In this document: positions 42,546-51,813 of the stretch, one piece after another
How positions within the stretch are numbered: position 1 is the stretch's first letter
Layout of the letters: every line of letters begins with the position of its first letter
Assembly (NCBI GenBank): GCA_963759055.1
Contig: CAVWYD010000003.1
Span: 248,001 to 312,000 of the forward strand
Direction of reading: 5' to 3'
Source of the DNA: Thiosocius sp963759055
GTDB lineage: Bacteria > Pseudomonadota > Gammaproteobacteria > Chromatiales > Chromatiaceae
Length of the DNA stretch: 64,000 bases
Position numbers and translations under genes: made by a program
The notes under the pieces: generated by a model
What the model was told of the DNA's origin: nothing
Database searches by the model: none
What the model saw: only the letters and a program-made list of their open reading frames with translations

Positions 42546-43739
42546 ATGAGCTCCAGCCTGGCCCGGATTGCGCGCATGTCTCTGCTTTCGATCCCCTTGC
42601 TCACGCTGCTGGCCGTATCACCGACGGCAGTCCCGGCAGCGCCTGAGGCTGACGAGCAACGTACCAAGCTCGAGGCATTGCGCGCGCGTATCAACGGTCT
42701 GCGTTCCCAGATGCAGTCCAAAAGCGGCGAGAAGAACGAGCTTTCGCGTCTGCTGCAGGATGCCGAGAAACTGATCGGCCGCCTGGCACGCAAGCTGCGT
42801 GTGATCGACGGTCGTCTTTCGCGCCAGCGCAAGCTCCTGCAGGACTTGGGGGTCGAAATGGCCACACAGCGTCAGTCCCTCGAACAGCAACGCCATGTGC
42901 TGGCCCGTCAGGTTCGCGCGGCATATGCCATGGGGCGCCAGGAACGCGTGAAGATTCTGCTCAACCAGCAGGACCCGGCGACGGTCAGCCGGGTCATGGT
43001 CTACTACGATTATCTCAACCGGGTGCGTGCGCAGAAGATGGAGGCGATCCGCGGGCACATGCAGCGGCTTGCCGTCACCGAGCGTGAGATCCTCGATGAA
43101 GAGCAAAAGCTGGCGCGTCTGCTTGAAGAGCAGCAGGCGGAGATAACGGCGATGAAGCTTTCGCAGGACCAACGTCGCGACCTGGTCGCGCGTCTGACCC
43201 GGGAGCTGAGCGATCAGGGTCAACAGCTGGACCGCCTGCAGAGCGACGAGCGTGATCTGAAGACCCTGATCAGCGGGCTCGAGCAGGCCCTGGCCGATAT
43301 CCCGGCCGAGCATCCGCAGCAGGTCAAGTTTGCTGGCCGTCGCGGCAGTCTGCCGTGGCCGGCGCGTGGCAGGATCGTCAATCGTTTCGGCTCGCCAAAG
43401 CTCGGAAACCTGGTTTGGGACGGTGTTATGATTTCAGCGCCCGAGGGTCGGGAGGTGCGCGCCATTCATCATGGCCGGGTGGCCTTCGCCGATTGGCTCA
43501 GAGGGTTCGGCCTGTTGCTGATAGTTGATCATGGCGATGGTTATATGACCCTGTACGGCCACAACCAGAGTCTGTTCAAGGAGGCCGGGGACTGGGTCGA
43601 GGTCAATGAGCCGGTTGCCCTGGTCGGTTCCAGTGGCGGTCGCGAGCAGGCTGGTGTCTACTTCGGCATCAGGCACCAGGGCCGAGCGGTGAATCCGGCA
43701 CGGTGGTGTCTACGTCCCACCGGCAGAAAGGTGGGTTGA
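42546..43739 (+). CDS. envC: Murein hydrolase activator EnvC
   Basis: EnvC is a periplasmic coiled-coil protein that activates amidases at the division septum. The 397-residue product has a signal peptide (LLSIPLLTLLAVSPTAVPAA), a long coiled coil (residues 35-250) and a C-terminal LytM/M23 domain (GRIVNRFGSPKLGNLVWDGV, LIVDHGDGYMTLYGHNQSL). The LytM zinc ligands are incomplete (no HxxxD in the first position), as in EnvC, so it should be an activator rather than an enzyme. It lies between gpmI and ctpA. Confidence 0.93.
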   Translation: MSSSLARIARMSLLSIPLLTLLAVSPTAVPAAPEADEQRTKLEALRARINGLRSQMQSKSGEKNELSRLLQDAEKLIGRLARKLRVIDGRLSRQRKLLQDLGVEMATQRQSLEQQRHVLARQVRAAYAMGRQERVKILLNQQDPATVSRVMVYYDYLNRVRAQKMEAIRGHMQRLAVTEREILDEEQKLARLLEEQQAEITAMKLSQDQRRDLVARLTRELSDQGQQLDRLQSDERDLKTLISGLEQALADIPAEHPQQVKFAGRRGSLPWPARGRIVNRFGSPKLGNLVWDGVMISAPEGREVRAIHHGRVAFADWLRGFGLLLIVDHGDGYMTLYGHNQSLFKEAGDWVEVNEPVALVGSSGGREQAGVYFGIRHQGRAVNPARWCLRPTGRKVG

Positions 43740-43779
43740 TACCGCGCCCGCATCGGCGGGGCGGACATTTGGGGATGAT

Positions 43780-45092
43780 ATGAAGCAGAGTTTACCTTCG
43801 GTACTTGCGGCTGGCCTGATGGTTGTAGCCGGTGTGCTTGCCTGCCAGCAGTCAGCGGTGGCCGAACGAGCCGATTCCGACAGCGATCTGCCGTTGGAAG
43901 AGTTGCGGGTTTTCGCGGAGGTGTTTGGGCGGATCAAGAACGATTATGTAGAACCTGTCGATGACCGTAAGCTGCTCAACTACGCGATCGAGGGCATGCT
44001 GAGCGGGCTCGATCCGCACTCTTCGTACCTTGACGAGGAGGACTATCGCGAACTGCGTGTCGGCACCAGTGGTGAGTTTGGCGGCCTCGGGATCGAAGTC
44101 GGTATGGAAAACGGGTTCGTCAAGGTGATCGCACCGATCGACGATACACCGGCCAAGCGCGCCGGGGTGCAGTCCGGCGACCTCATCATCCGCCTCGATG
44201 ATCAGCCGGTGAAGGGCATGACCCTGGATGAGGCAGTCAAACTGATGCGCGGCAAGCCCGGGTCCAAGCTACGTCTGACCATCGTGCGCGAGGGTGAAGA
44301 CAAGCCGATCGTAATCACCGTCGTGCGCGATGTGATAAAGACCGTGAGCGTCAAGCAACGGATGCTGGACCCCGGTTTCGGTTATGTCCGTGTGTCACAG
44401 TTCCAGGCGCGTACTCCGGAAGACATGCTGACCGGCATTGGTGGACTCAAGCGCCAGGCCGGAGGTTCGCTAAAGGGCCTGATTCTCGACCTGCGTGACA
44501 ACCCGGGCGGGGTACTGAATGCCGCGGTGGCGATCAGCGATGCCTTTCTCACCAGCGGGACCATCGTTTACACCGAGGGTCGGATCAGGGATTCGCAATT
44601 GAAGTTCAAGGCCGCACCGGATGATGTCCTGGAGGGGGCGCCGATCGTGGTTCTGGTGAACGGCGGATCGGCCTCTGCCTCGGAGATTGTTGCCGGTGCG
44701 CTGCAGGATCACAAGCGGGCCGTGATCATGGGCCAGCAGACCTTTGGCAAGGGCTCGGTGCAGACCATCGTGCCGGTCAATGAACGAACGGCGGTCAAAT
44801 TGACCACAGCCCGATATTTCACGCCGAACGGCCGTTCCATCCAGGCCGAAGGCATCGTGCCCGACATCCTGCTGGGCAACGTGCAGCTGACCAAGGGGGA
44901 GGAGTCCACCACGCGACTAAAGGAGGCCGATCTGGCCGGTCATCTGGCGAATCCCGAGGACAACGGTGATGACAAGGGCGGCAGAAGAAAGGGGCCGACA
45001 AGAAGAAACCGGAGGAAAAGCCGGATTATGCGCTCAGCGAGGCGCTGAATCTGCTCAAGGGGCTGGCCATTTTGCGTCCCAACAGTGCCTGA
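43780..45092 (+). pseudogene. ctpA: Carboxyl-terminal processing protease (S41), frameshifted near the C-terminus
   Basis: CtpA-type proteases trim or degrade periplasmic proteins. The product has a signal peptide, a PDZ domain (GGLGIEVGMENGFVKVIAPI, GVQSGDLIIRLDDQPVKG) and the S41 core with the catalytic serine in NGGSASASEIVAGAL and lysine in GQQTFGKGSVQT. All catalytic parts are intact. The frame ends at 45048 in an Arg-rich string. One missing base near 44982-44990 would instead continue KKKPEEKPDYALSEALNLLK to RPNSA and stop at 45092, the expected family C-terminus (about 437 residues). As written the protein may still be active. Confidence 0.85.
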
Positions 45093-45111
45093 GCAGGGTC
45101 AGCAGCTTCTG

Positions 45112-45900
45112 ATGCGTCTGGTCATTCTGCTCAGCGCTTTGCTGGCACTGCCGGCGGCGGCGCAGTCCCCGCTGCGCATCGCCATCATCATCGACGACCT
45201 GGGCTACAGCCTTTATCTCGGCCAGCAGGCCATCGAGCTCCCCGGCGCGCTGACCTATTCGGTACTGCCGCAGCTGCGATACAGCAGCATCATCGCGCGG
45301 CGGGCCCACAAGCGTGGCAAGGAGGTCATGTTACATCTGCCGATGCAGACGACCGACGGCCGGGCGTTGGGACCGGGTGGCCTGCACCAGGCATTGAGCA
45401 GGGCTGAATTTGCTCGTCAGGTCAGGGTCAACCTGGCCACAGTTCCGCACGTCGCAGGCGTCAACAATCATATGGGCAGCTTGCTGACCCAGGACCCCGG
45501 GGCAATGCGCTGGTTGATGCAGGAGCTCAGATGTTTCGATGATCTCTACTTCGTCGACAGCCGGACAGATATGCGCACCGTAGCGCGCGAATATGCGCGC
45601 GACGCCGGGCTGGCACATGCCGCGCGCGATGTGTTTCTCGACAATCAACAGAATCCGGACTACGTTCGCAGTCAACTCGGGGTGCTGATCGCCAGGGCGC
45701 GCGAACATGGAACCGCGATTGGTATCGGCCATCCGTATCCAACGACCCTGGCCGTGCTGGCCGAAGAATTACCCCGGCTTGCCGACCAGGGGATCCAATT
45801 GGTGCCGGTGTCACAACTGGCAGAAACTGAAAGGAACCCAAAGCTATGGCACGCGTCCTTATCCCCCTTGCAAACGGTTGCGAAGAACTCGAAGCAGTAA
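45112..45900 (+). CDS. yibQ: Divergent polysaccharide deacetylase family protein (YibQ type)
   Basis: The 262-residue exported protein has a signal peptide (MRLVILLSALLALPAAAQS) and a NodB-like deacetylase fold of the divergent type (IAIIIDDLGYSLYLGQQAI, VMLHLPMQTTDGRALGPGGL, VAGVNNHMGSLLTQDPGAM, IGIGHPYPTTLAVLAEELP). Its location after envC-ctpA suggests a cell-wall role. An in-frame GTG at 45085 overlaps the ctpA end; the ATG at 45112 gives the better signal peptide. It overlaps the next gene by 55 bp. Confidence 0.9.
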   Translation: MRLVILLSALLALPAAAQSPLRIAIIIDDLGYSLYLGQQAIELPGALTYSVLPQLRYSSIIARRAHKRGKEVMLHLPMQTTDGRALGPGGLHQALSRAEFARQVRVNLATVPHVAGVNNHMGSLLTQDPGAMRWLMQELRCFDDLYFVDSRTDMRTVAREYARDAGLAHAARDVFLDNQQNPDYVRSQLGVLIARAREHGTAIGIGHPYPTTLAVLAEELPRLADQGIQLVPVSQLAETERNPKLWHASLSPLQTVAKNSKQ

Positions 45901-46397
45901 CCGTCATCGACCTGTTGCGCCGCGCCGGTATCGAGGTGGTCACCGCGGGGCTGACGGACGGCCCGGTGAAGGCCAGCCGCGGTGTGGTATTGATCCCCGA
46001 CTGCAGTCTCGATCAGGTGATTGATGATGATTTCGACATGATCGTGTTGCCCGGCGGTCTGCCCGGGGCGGATTATCTCGATGCCGATCCGCGCATCCAT
46101 GCGCTGTTGCAGCGCATGGCCGAACAGGAGCGTTACACGGCGGCCATCTGTGCCGCGCCCAAGGTGCTGCTAAACGCCGGCTTGCTCGATGGTCGTAAGG
46201 CTACCGCCTACCCAGGCGTAATAGATGGCCTGATGACAGAAAACTCGCAATTGTTGGCGGAAGCAGTGGTCACCGACGGCAAGGTGGTGACCTCGCGCGG
46301 CCCCGGAACCGCCATGGATTTTGCCCTGACCCTTATAGAACGGCTGCTAGGTGCCGCTAAGCGAGAAGAAGTCGAAACTCCCCTGATGAGAGCTTAA
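45846..46397 (+). CDS. DJ-1/PfpI family protein (YajL-like)
   Basis: The 183-residue product belongs to the DJ-1 superfamily of thiol-dependent stress proteins. It shows ARVLIPLANGCEELEAVTVI, the elbow cysteine in AAICAAPKVLLNAGLLDGRK (equivalent to DJ-1 Cys106), and TSRGPGTAMDFALTLIE. The glutamate that supports the cysteine is visible in the first strand (GCEELEA). Roles proposed for the family include protein repair and oxidative-stress resistance. It starts inside the yibQ end with AAAGGAA upstream, showing coupling. Confidence 0.92.
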   Translation: MARVLIPLANGCEELEAVTVIDLLRRAGIEVVTAGLTDGPVKASRGVVLIPDCSLDQVIDDDFDMIVLPGGLPGADYLDADPRIHALLQRMAEQERYTAAICAAPKVLLNAGLLDGRKATAYPGVIDGLMTENSQLLAEAVVTDGKVVTSRGPGTAMDFALTLIERLLGAAKREEVETPLMRA

Positions 46398-46409
46398 GGA
46401 TAGATTTGT

Positions 46410-47720
46410 ATGAAACTCAGACCCGGCAAGCTGATTCTGATCCTGTTGGTCCCCGCGCTGGTGTATGGAGCGCTCAAGGGCATCATGTATTACAACGCGA
46501 AGAGCACAGTCGACGAATTTGTGAAGACTGCGTCCGCTCAGGCGGATATCCGATACAGTGATATCTCGACCGACCTGCGCGGTGCAGTGACAATCAGCGG
46601 GATAAGCGTTCAGCCGCTGGGGTTCGAGGACACCATTGGTGTCGATTCGCTGCGCTTCGCCAGCGACGATCCGCTGTTCTTCGTCCGCGGCTCGAAATTC
46701 CTGCCGGGCGAGGTTACCTTGCCGAACAGCCTGTCATACAGCGTGAGCGGCATTCAGCTTCCCTTGTCCTCAGATATTCTTGCCGGGGCCGGAAAAGAGG
46801 CTGGAGCAGACCCATGTACGCAGGGCCTCGACATTCAACCGGAGTTGCTCAAGAAGATCGGTTTCTCCGAGTTGGCAGTGGACCTGGACGGGTCCTACCG
46901 GCTGGACGAGACCAGCCGCACTCTTGAAATCGGCATAAACATGGATCTGCATGACATCGAATCCATGCAGCTTGCTGCGACCATGAACGATGTCGATATC
47001 GAAACGCTCTCACAGGGTGGGGCGCCGCAGTTCAGTCTTGGCCGGATGAGTTTTTCGGTCCGGGTCTCGCCGGAGTTCGGCCGGCAGGCGCTAAAGACCT
47101 GCGCCATGGGCAGCGATGCCACGGTGCAGGAATGGAGCGGCATACTCGCCGAACAGGCGCTGGCACAGATGGAGCAGCAGGGGCTCTCGCTGGGCACGGG
47201 CCTCAGCAATGCCGTGCGCGAGTTTTATCGTGACTGGGGTGAATTCGAGATAGTGGCCGCACCGGCGCAGCCGGTCGGGCTTCTCAGCCTGATGTTTCTG
47301 CCGCCCGATCAGCTGGCAGATACCCTTTCGTTGCAGATGAGCCTCAATAACCAACCGATCACCGATACCAGTTTCCGCTTGCAGCAGCCTGAGGGGAAAG
47401 GTTTGGCGGCGCTGTTCGGCGGCGAGCAGCAGGGCAACGAGGCCGGGGCCAAGACCAGGACCCGGCAGCCGCGTCGAATCCTGGTCGAGCGCAGCTACGA
47501 GAGTGTTTCAGTTGCGCAGATCGGGAACTATGTCGGTCAGCAGGTGCAGCTAAAGCCGCGTGGTCAGCCGATGCGTGAGGGACTTCTGCATGCGATCGGT
47601 GATGGTGAGGTCGAGGTTCGGCAGACGCTGCATGGCGGAAAATACAGTGTTCACGTAGCGTTGAAAGAGATCGAGTCACTGAAGGTGCTGACGCGCCATG
47701 AGGTGTCGCAGGCAAAGTAG
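46410..47720 (+). CDS. Hypothetical membrane-anchored periplasmic protein
   Basis: The 436-residue protein has one N-terminal membrane helix (LILILLVPALVYGALKGIMY) and a large periplasmic beta-rich region (VTISGISVQPLGFEDTIGVD, MSFSVRVSPEFGRQALKTCA) resembling DUF945/AsmA-like proteins. A basic linker (KTRTRQPRRILVER) leads to a C-terminal small barrel-like stretch (VGQQVQLKPRGQPMREGLLH). I do not know its function. It starts 12 bp after the DJ-1 gene, so it probably ends the same transcript, which stops at the terminator at 47755. Confidence 0.75.
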   Translation: MKLRPGKLILILLVPALVYGALKGIMYYNAKSTVDEFVKTASAQADIRYSDISTDLRGAVTISGISVQPLGFEDTIGVDSLRFASDDPLFFVRGSKFLPGEVTLPNSLSYSVSGIQLPLSSDILAGAGKEAGADPCTQGLDIQPELLKKIGFSELAVDLDGSYRLDETSRTLEIGINMDLHDIESMQLAATMNDVDIETLSQGGAPQFSLGRMSFSVRVSPEFGRQALKTCAMGSDATVQEWSGILAEQALAQMEQQGLSLGTGLSNAVREFYRDWGEFEIVAAPAQPVGLLSLMFLPPDQLADTLSLQMSLNNQPITDTSFRLQQPEGKGLAALFGGEQQGNEAGAKTRTRQPRRILVERSYESVSVAQIGNYVGQQVQLKPRGQPMREGLLHAIGDGEVEVRQTLHGGKYSVHVALKEIESLKVLTRHEVSQAK

Positions 47721-47754
47721 CCGGATGCGCCGACTGTCCGCCATTTAATGGACG

Positions 47755-47780
47755 AAGCCCCCGTTTTGACGGGGGCTTTT
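47755..47780. terminator. Bidirectional terminator
   Basis: The stem AGCCCCCGT (47756-47764) / ACGGGGGCT (47769-47777) has a TTTG loop and a T run on the plus side. It sits between two convergent genes and can serve both; the run on the minus side is shorter. Confidence 0.82.
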
Positions 47781-47785
47781 GCATT

Positions 47786-48643
47786 CTACTCGGGCGTCGA
47801 GTTGAGTACGTACATGGCCTGCAACAGCGGCGGTACCTTTTTGGTGAATTTACCGAACCACTTGCTGTAAATCGGCGTGATCTGTCCGCTGCGATTGAGT
47901 TGGGCGAGCACGGTGTCAGCAAGCAGCCTGAAATCCGAGTCATTCCGCCGCACTGCCAGTGCGAACGGCTCGAATGAGAAGATATCGGTGGCAATCGCGA
48001 ATTTCTCATCGCCCTCGTGGGTCAATACGAGGCCGATCAGGACTACCTGGTCGGCCGAGAATGCATCGATCTCACCCTTGATCAAGGCCGACAGGCCTGC
48101 TGCAGTCGAATCGAACGGCACGACCTTGGCATCGCTGACCGACTCCTTGAGTTTTTCCGTGAGTGCGTCGAGCGTAGTGGTTCCTTTGGAGACGCCAACC
48201 TTTTTGCCCTGAAGTGCGGAAATACCCTCGATGCCGGTCTCCTTCATACTCAATAGCGAGGCGCCGGTGACAAAGGTCAGCTGGGTGAAGTCGACCAGCT
48301 TGCCGCGCGAAATGGTCTTGGTGGTGGCGCCGCAGAGGATATCGATGGTGTTGTCCTTCAATGCGTCGAAGCGGTTCGAGGACGTAACAGGGACATATTC
48401 GATGACGATATCGTCTTTCCCGAGGGTGTTCTTCACCTCGTTGACGATCCGCACGCAAAGATCAATCGAATAACCCGCAGGTTTGCCGTCCTTGTCCAGA
48501 AAGGACATCGGCGGCTGGGCCTCACGAAAGCCGATGCGAACCTTGCCACTCTGTTGAATCTGCTCAAGCGTGTCTTTGCGCTCAGCGGCACTCAAAGGCT
48601 GCGCGAGGATCGCGGCGGCCAACAGTATAAATACGAGTCTCAT
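47786..48643 (-). CDS. Amino-acid ABC transporter-type solute-binding protein
   Basis: The 285-residue exported protein has a signal peptide (RLVFILLAAAILAQPLSAAE) and the type 3 solute-binding fold (KVRIGFREAQPPMSFLDKDG, VTSSNRFDALKDNTIDILCG, QGKKVGVSKGTTTLDALTE). It resembles glutamate/aspartate-binding GltI. No permease or ATPase genes adjoin it, so it is an orphan that either uses distant partners or feeds a sensor. The ligand cannot be assigned from sequence. Confidence 0.87.
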   Translation of the reverse strand: MRLVFILLAAAILAQPLSAAERKDTLEQIQQSGKVRIGFREAQPPMSFLDKDGKPAGYSIDLCVRIVNEVKNTLGKDDIVIEYVPVTSSNRFDALKDNTIDILCGATTKTISRGKLVDFTQLTFVTGASLLSMKETGIEGISALQGKKVGVSKGTTTLDALTEKLKESVSDAKVVPFDSTAAGLSALIKGEIDAFSADQVVLIGLVLTHEGDEKFAIATDIFSFEPFALAVRRNDSDFRLLADTVLAQLNRSGQITPIYSKWFGKFTKKVPPLLQAMYVLNSTPE

Positions 48644-48725
48644 GTAGGATGCTCCGAAGAAAAAAGAGAATACTTGAAGTGCGCGTCATCGTACCGCAAT
48701 TGCGGCGCGATAAATTGCTGGCATA

Positions 48726-49241
48726 TCAGAACGGGACGGTCGGACCGGACCAGCCGCTTCGGGGGCGCGGTGAAGCCCTGGCGATGGCCGATGCCGCATC
48801 GCCCCAGCCTTCACAGGCATTGCGGCCCGGCCTGCCTCGAACCAGGTTCAGCAGCCATTTGCATCTGGAATACAGTTTGAAGAAAGCCAGGACCACGAAT
48901 GCCTGCCAGCGCCTGAGCGGGCGTTGACTGCAGATCAGCTTGTCGTCGTACATGCCCCGGTCGGTCAGGCCGACGGCCGCGAATGCCCTGACGGTCACCC
49001 GGGTCCCGCGCGGCAGACGCCGCCCCAGCACCACCGCGTCCAGCAGGTCGCCCTCCAGGCCTATGAGGTCTTCGACGGAACCGTAATTGAACGGGCAGGG
49101 CACCGGGGACACGAAGTCCAGACGTCCGGTCGAGCCGCGTTTCAGGAAGCTGCCGCGCGGTATCTCGATGATCACCTCCAGCTCGGGTGGTCTCCCGCCA
49201 GCGTCGTCCCTGCCAGATTCTTGTGTGCTCGGCATTTGCAA
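48726..49241 (-). CDS. Diverged inorganic pyrophosphatase-like protein
   Basis: The 171-residue product aligns with family I inorganic pyrophosphatase. Shared parts are EVIIEIPRGSFLKRGSTGRL, CPFNYG, EGDLLDAVVLG (for DGDPxD), GLTDRGMYDDKLI and a C-terminal EGWGDAASAIA. The first metal aspartate is replaced by Glu and the HYK region is altered, while the other aspartates remain. Activity on pyrophosphate is therefore uncertain. The C-terminal 20 residues are basic and Pro/Ser-rich. It lies 57 bp downstream of ubiB on the same strand. Confidence 0.72.
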   Translation of the reverse strand: MQMPSTQESGRDDAGGRPPELEVIIEIPRGSFLKRGSTGRLDFVSPVPCPFNYGSVEDLIGLEGDLLDAVVLGRRLPRGTRVTVRAFAAVGLTDRGMYDDKLICSQRPLRRWQAFVVLAFFKLYSRCKWLLNLVRGRPGRNACEGWGDAASAIARASPRPRSGWSGPTVPF

Positions 49242-49298
49242 AGTCTAACCGGAAACCGGGGTGAGCTCGGTGTGGTTGCTCCCGCGTCGCGCGCAGGC

Positions 49299-50936
49299 TC
49301 AGCGGGTGACTGCCCAGGCCAGTAACAGCAAGCCGCCGCCGGCCAGACCGCCGCCCAGCCACAGCGGGTTGATGTCGATACTGGCTTCCAGCAGGCCGGC
49401 TACGAGTATGCCGCCAAGGGTCAGTGTTGCGCCCGCCAGGCTGAGCTGGGTGCGCTGGTTGCCGGTTCGGATCTCGTCGCGGATCTGCTCCAGCTGCTCC
49501 GATTTCCACTGGATTTCGAGTTCGCCGTCGACCGCCTTGCGCAGCACCCGGTGCGCCAGCAGCGGCACCTCGGGCAGGTCCTCGGAGATCTGCGGTAGCG
49601 TCTCCTTGACCCGGCGCAGGAAGGCCTTGGGACCGACCTGCTCGGACATCCAGCGCTCCATGAAAGGCTTGGCGGTAGTCCAAAGGTCGAGCTGTGGGTA
49701 CAACATTCGGCCCAGGCCCTCGATGTTGAGCAGGGTCTTCTGCAGCAGGACAAGCTGCGGCTGGACCTCCATGTCAAAACGTCGCGCGGTCTGGAACAGG
49801 CGCAACAGGAAATGGCCGAACGAAATCTCGCTGATGGGCTTTTCCCAGATCGGTTCCGACACGGTACGGATGGCCGACTCGAAATCCTCGACCCGGGTGT
49901 CGCGCGGTACCCAGCCGGATTCGACGTGCAACTCGGCCACCTTGCGATAATCGCGGTGGAAAAAGGCCAGAAGGTTCTCCGCCAGATAGCGCTGGTCAGC
50001 GCTGGTGAGGGTACCCATGATGCCAAAGTCCACGCCGATGTAGGTGCCGTCGGCGCGAACAAAGATATTGCCGGGATGCATATCGGCATGGAAAAAATTG
50101 TCTCGGAACACCTGGGTAAAGAAGATCTCCACCCCACGTTCACCCAGCGTCCTGAGGTTGACGCCATGGGTAATCAGTTCATCGACCTGATCCACCGGTG
50201 TGCCGTAGATACGTTCCTGGACCATCACGTTTTCGCGGGTCAGTTCCCAGTACACCTCGGGAACGTAAAGCAGCTTGCCGTCGACGAAGTTGCGGCGAAG
50301 CTGTGCCGCGTTGGCGGCCTCGCGCTGCAGGTCGAGTTCGTCGTGGATGGTCTTGTTGTACTCCTCGACCACCTCGACCGGGCGCAGACGACGGGCGTCG
50401 CGTGAATATTTGCGCGCCAGCCTGGCAATGGTGAAAAGCAGATCGATATCGCGTTGTATGGTCTTTTCGATGTTGGGTCGGACCACCTTGACGATCACCT
50501 TGTGGCCTTCATGCAGTGTCGCTGCATGCACCTGGGCGATCGAGGCGGAGGCCAGCGGCTCACTGTCGAACTCGGCGAACAGCTCGCCGACTGGCTTGCC
50601 GAGTGCCTTTTCGACGATCTGTCTTGCCTGCGCGCCCGGAAACGGCGGTACCTGATCCTGCAGTTTTACCAGCTCCAACGCGATGTCGTCCGGTAGAAGG
50701 TCGCGACGTGTCGACAGTATCTGACCGAACTTCACGTAGATCGGGCCGAGGTCCTCGAGTGCCCGTCTTATGCGTACACCCCGCGGCGGCTTGCTGCCCC
50801 AGTAGAAGGGCGACAGGAAACGGAAGAAACGGATCGGGCGAAACAGGTGCGCGGCCAGAATGAATTCGTCCAGACCGTGGCGCACCAGAACCCAGGCAAT
50901 ATGCGCCACTCGCAGGCTTTCACGTACCGGGATCAT
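49299..50936 (-). CDS. ubiB: Ubiquinone biosynthesis kinase-like protein UbiB
   Basis: UbiB is an atypical membrane-bound ATPase/kinase (ADCK/COQ8 family) needed for coenzyme Q synthesis. The 545-residue product shows LGPIYVKFGQILSTRRDLLP (KxGQ motif), PLASASIAQVHAATLHEGHK, HADMHPGNIFV and GVDFGIMGTL. It ends with two C-terminal membrane helices. It overlaps ubiJ by 4 bp, in the usual ubiE-ubiJ-ubiB order. Confidence 0.96.
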   Translation of the reverse strand: MIPVRESLRVAHIAWVLVRHGLDEFILAAHLFRPIRFFRFLSPFYWGSKPPRGVRIRRALEDLGPIYVKFGQILSTRRDLLPDDIALELVKLQDQVPPFPGAQARQIVEKALGKPVGELFAEFDSEPLASASIAQVHAATLHEGHKVIVKVVRPNIEKTIQRDIDLLFTIARLARKYSRDARRLRPVEVVEEYNKTIHDELDLQREAANAAQLRRNFVDGKLLYVPEVYWELTRENVMVQERIYGTPVDQVDELITHGVNLRTLGERGVEIFFTQVFRDNFFHADMHPGNIFVRADGTYIGVDFGIMGTLTSADQRYLAENLLAFFHRDYRKVAELHVESGWVPRDTRVEDFESAIRTVSEPIWEKPISEISFGHFLLRLFQTARRFDMEVQPQLVLLQKTLLNIEGLGRMLYPQLDLWTTAKPFMERWMSEQVGPKAFLRRVKETLPQISEDLPEVPLLAHRVLRKAVDGELEIQWKSEQLEQIRDEIRTGNQRTQLSLAGATLTLGGILVAGLLEASIDINPLWLGGGLAGGGLLLLAWAVTR

Positions 50937-51560
50937 GTCTTGTCACCGTGATGCCGCTTTTCAAGCAGGGCAATGCGTGCCGCCAGCCTTTCGCTGTCGT
51001 CGCGCAGCGTATCGACCTCGGCGAGAAAGTCTTCGATCTCGAGCCGGTGGGGCAGCAGGCGTGCCTCCTCGGTAAGGTATTCAGACAGGTTCTCGCGGCC
51101 GGTGCCCGCGACGCGCTTGCCTTCATGCAGGGCAGCCCGGACGCCACGCCCAATCTCGTGCGCGGCGATATCCCCGGTGAGGTGGGAGAGCTGTTCTTCC
51201 CAATCTATGTCCAGACTCGCCAGGGCCTCACTGAATCGATGCGCGCTCTGGTTGTCACCGTCGATGCGCACCCTGCCCGAGAAAAGCTGTTTCGAGCCCT
51301 CCGAGCTGTCGCTGGCCCGGATAAGGTCGAGTGGGCTTCCGCTGAGTGTGCTGTCGGGCTCACCCTCGATGTTGCCGAGCAACTGCAGGCGGCCGTCGTG
51401 GCCGGGTACGAAATTGAGCTGAATGCCGGTACCTGTCAAGATCGACGCGGATCACCCGCCCGTGCAGCGTGGCCAGCTGGCGGCTCGCCTCCGGATCCAG
51501 TTGGATCAGCCGGTTGAGGCCCTGTTCCAGCGCCTCGAGGGCGAGGTCACGCATGGTCAT
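50933..51560 (-). pseudogene. ubiJ: Ubiquinone biosynthesis accessory factor UbiJ, frameshifted
   Basis: UbiJ is an SCP2-domain lipid-binding protein that organises the soluble ubiquinone-synthesis complex. The N-terminal part (from 51560: RDLALEALEQGLNRLIQLDP) and the C-terminal part (TGTGIQLNFVPGHDGRLQLL to RIALLEKRHHGD) lie in different frames. The break falls near 51439-51443, where one extra base in CTTGACA separates VDL from TGTG. Removing one base restores about 208 residues with the SCP2 region and a terminal coiled coil. It is between ubiE and ubiB as expected. Sequencing error is likely, because both halves are well conserved. Confidence 0.82.
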
Positions 51561-51569
51561 CGTTGGAGT

Positions 51570-51806
51570 CCGAGTTCGGAACGCAGAGGACGCGAAGGCG
51601 CAGAGGACACAAAGGGATGTTTTTCAACGGTGCTGCCTGGCAGCGGTGCGACACCGACGTGCGCAGTGTGACTAGGGCAGTTTCTGATGACGTTTTGCAT
51701 CATTTTGTCCGGGCGGTCTCCGAGCGTCTGCTGTGTCTTTCGGGCACGCACCCAGGAATCCTTTGTGCCCTTTGAGCCTCTGTGTCCTTTGCGTCCATGA
51801 CTCGGT
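51570..51806. repeat. Inverted-repeat element between ubiJ and ubiE
   Basis: Two inverted copies of a purine-rich periodic sequence flank a core of about 145 bp. The left copy (51581-51614, ACGCAGAGGACGCGAAGG...) and the reverse complement of the right copy (51761-51794) agree at 27 of 34 positions. The similarity extends outward through CCGAGT on both sides. Units such as GCAGAGGACRCRAAGG repeat about every 10-17 bp. There is no open gene in it. Similar degenerate AGGACGCAAAGG-type repeats occur scattered in many genomes without a known function. Confidence 0.6.
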
Positions 51807-51813
51807 ATACGAA

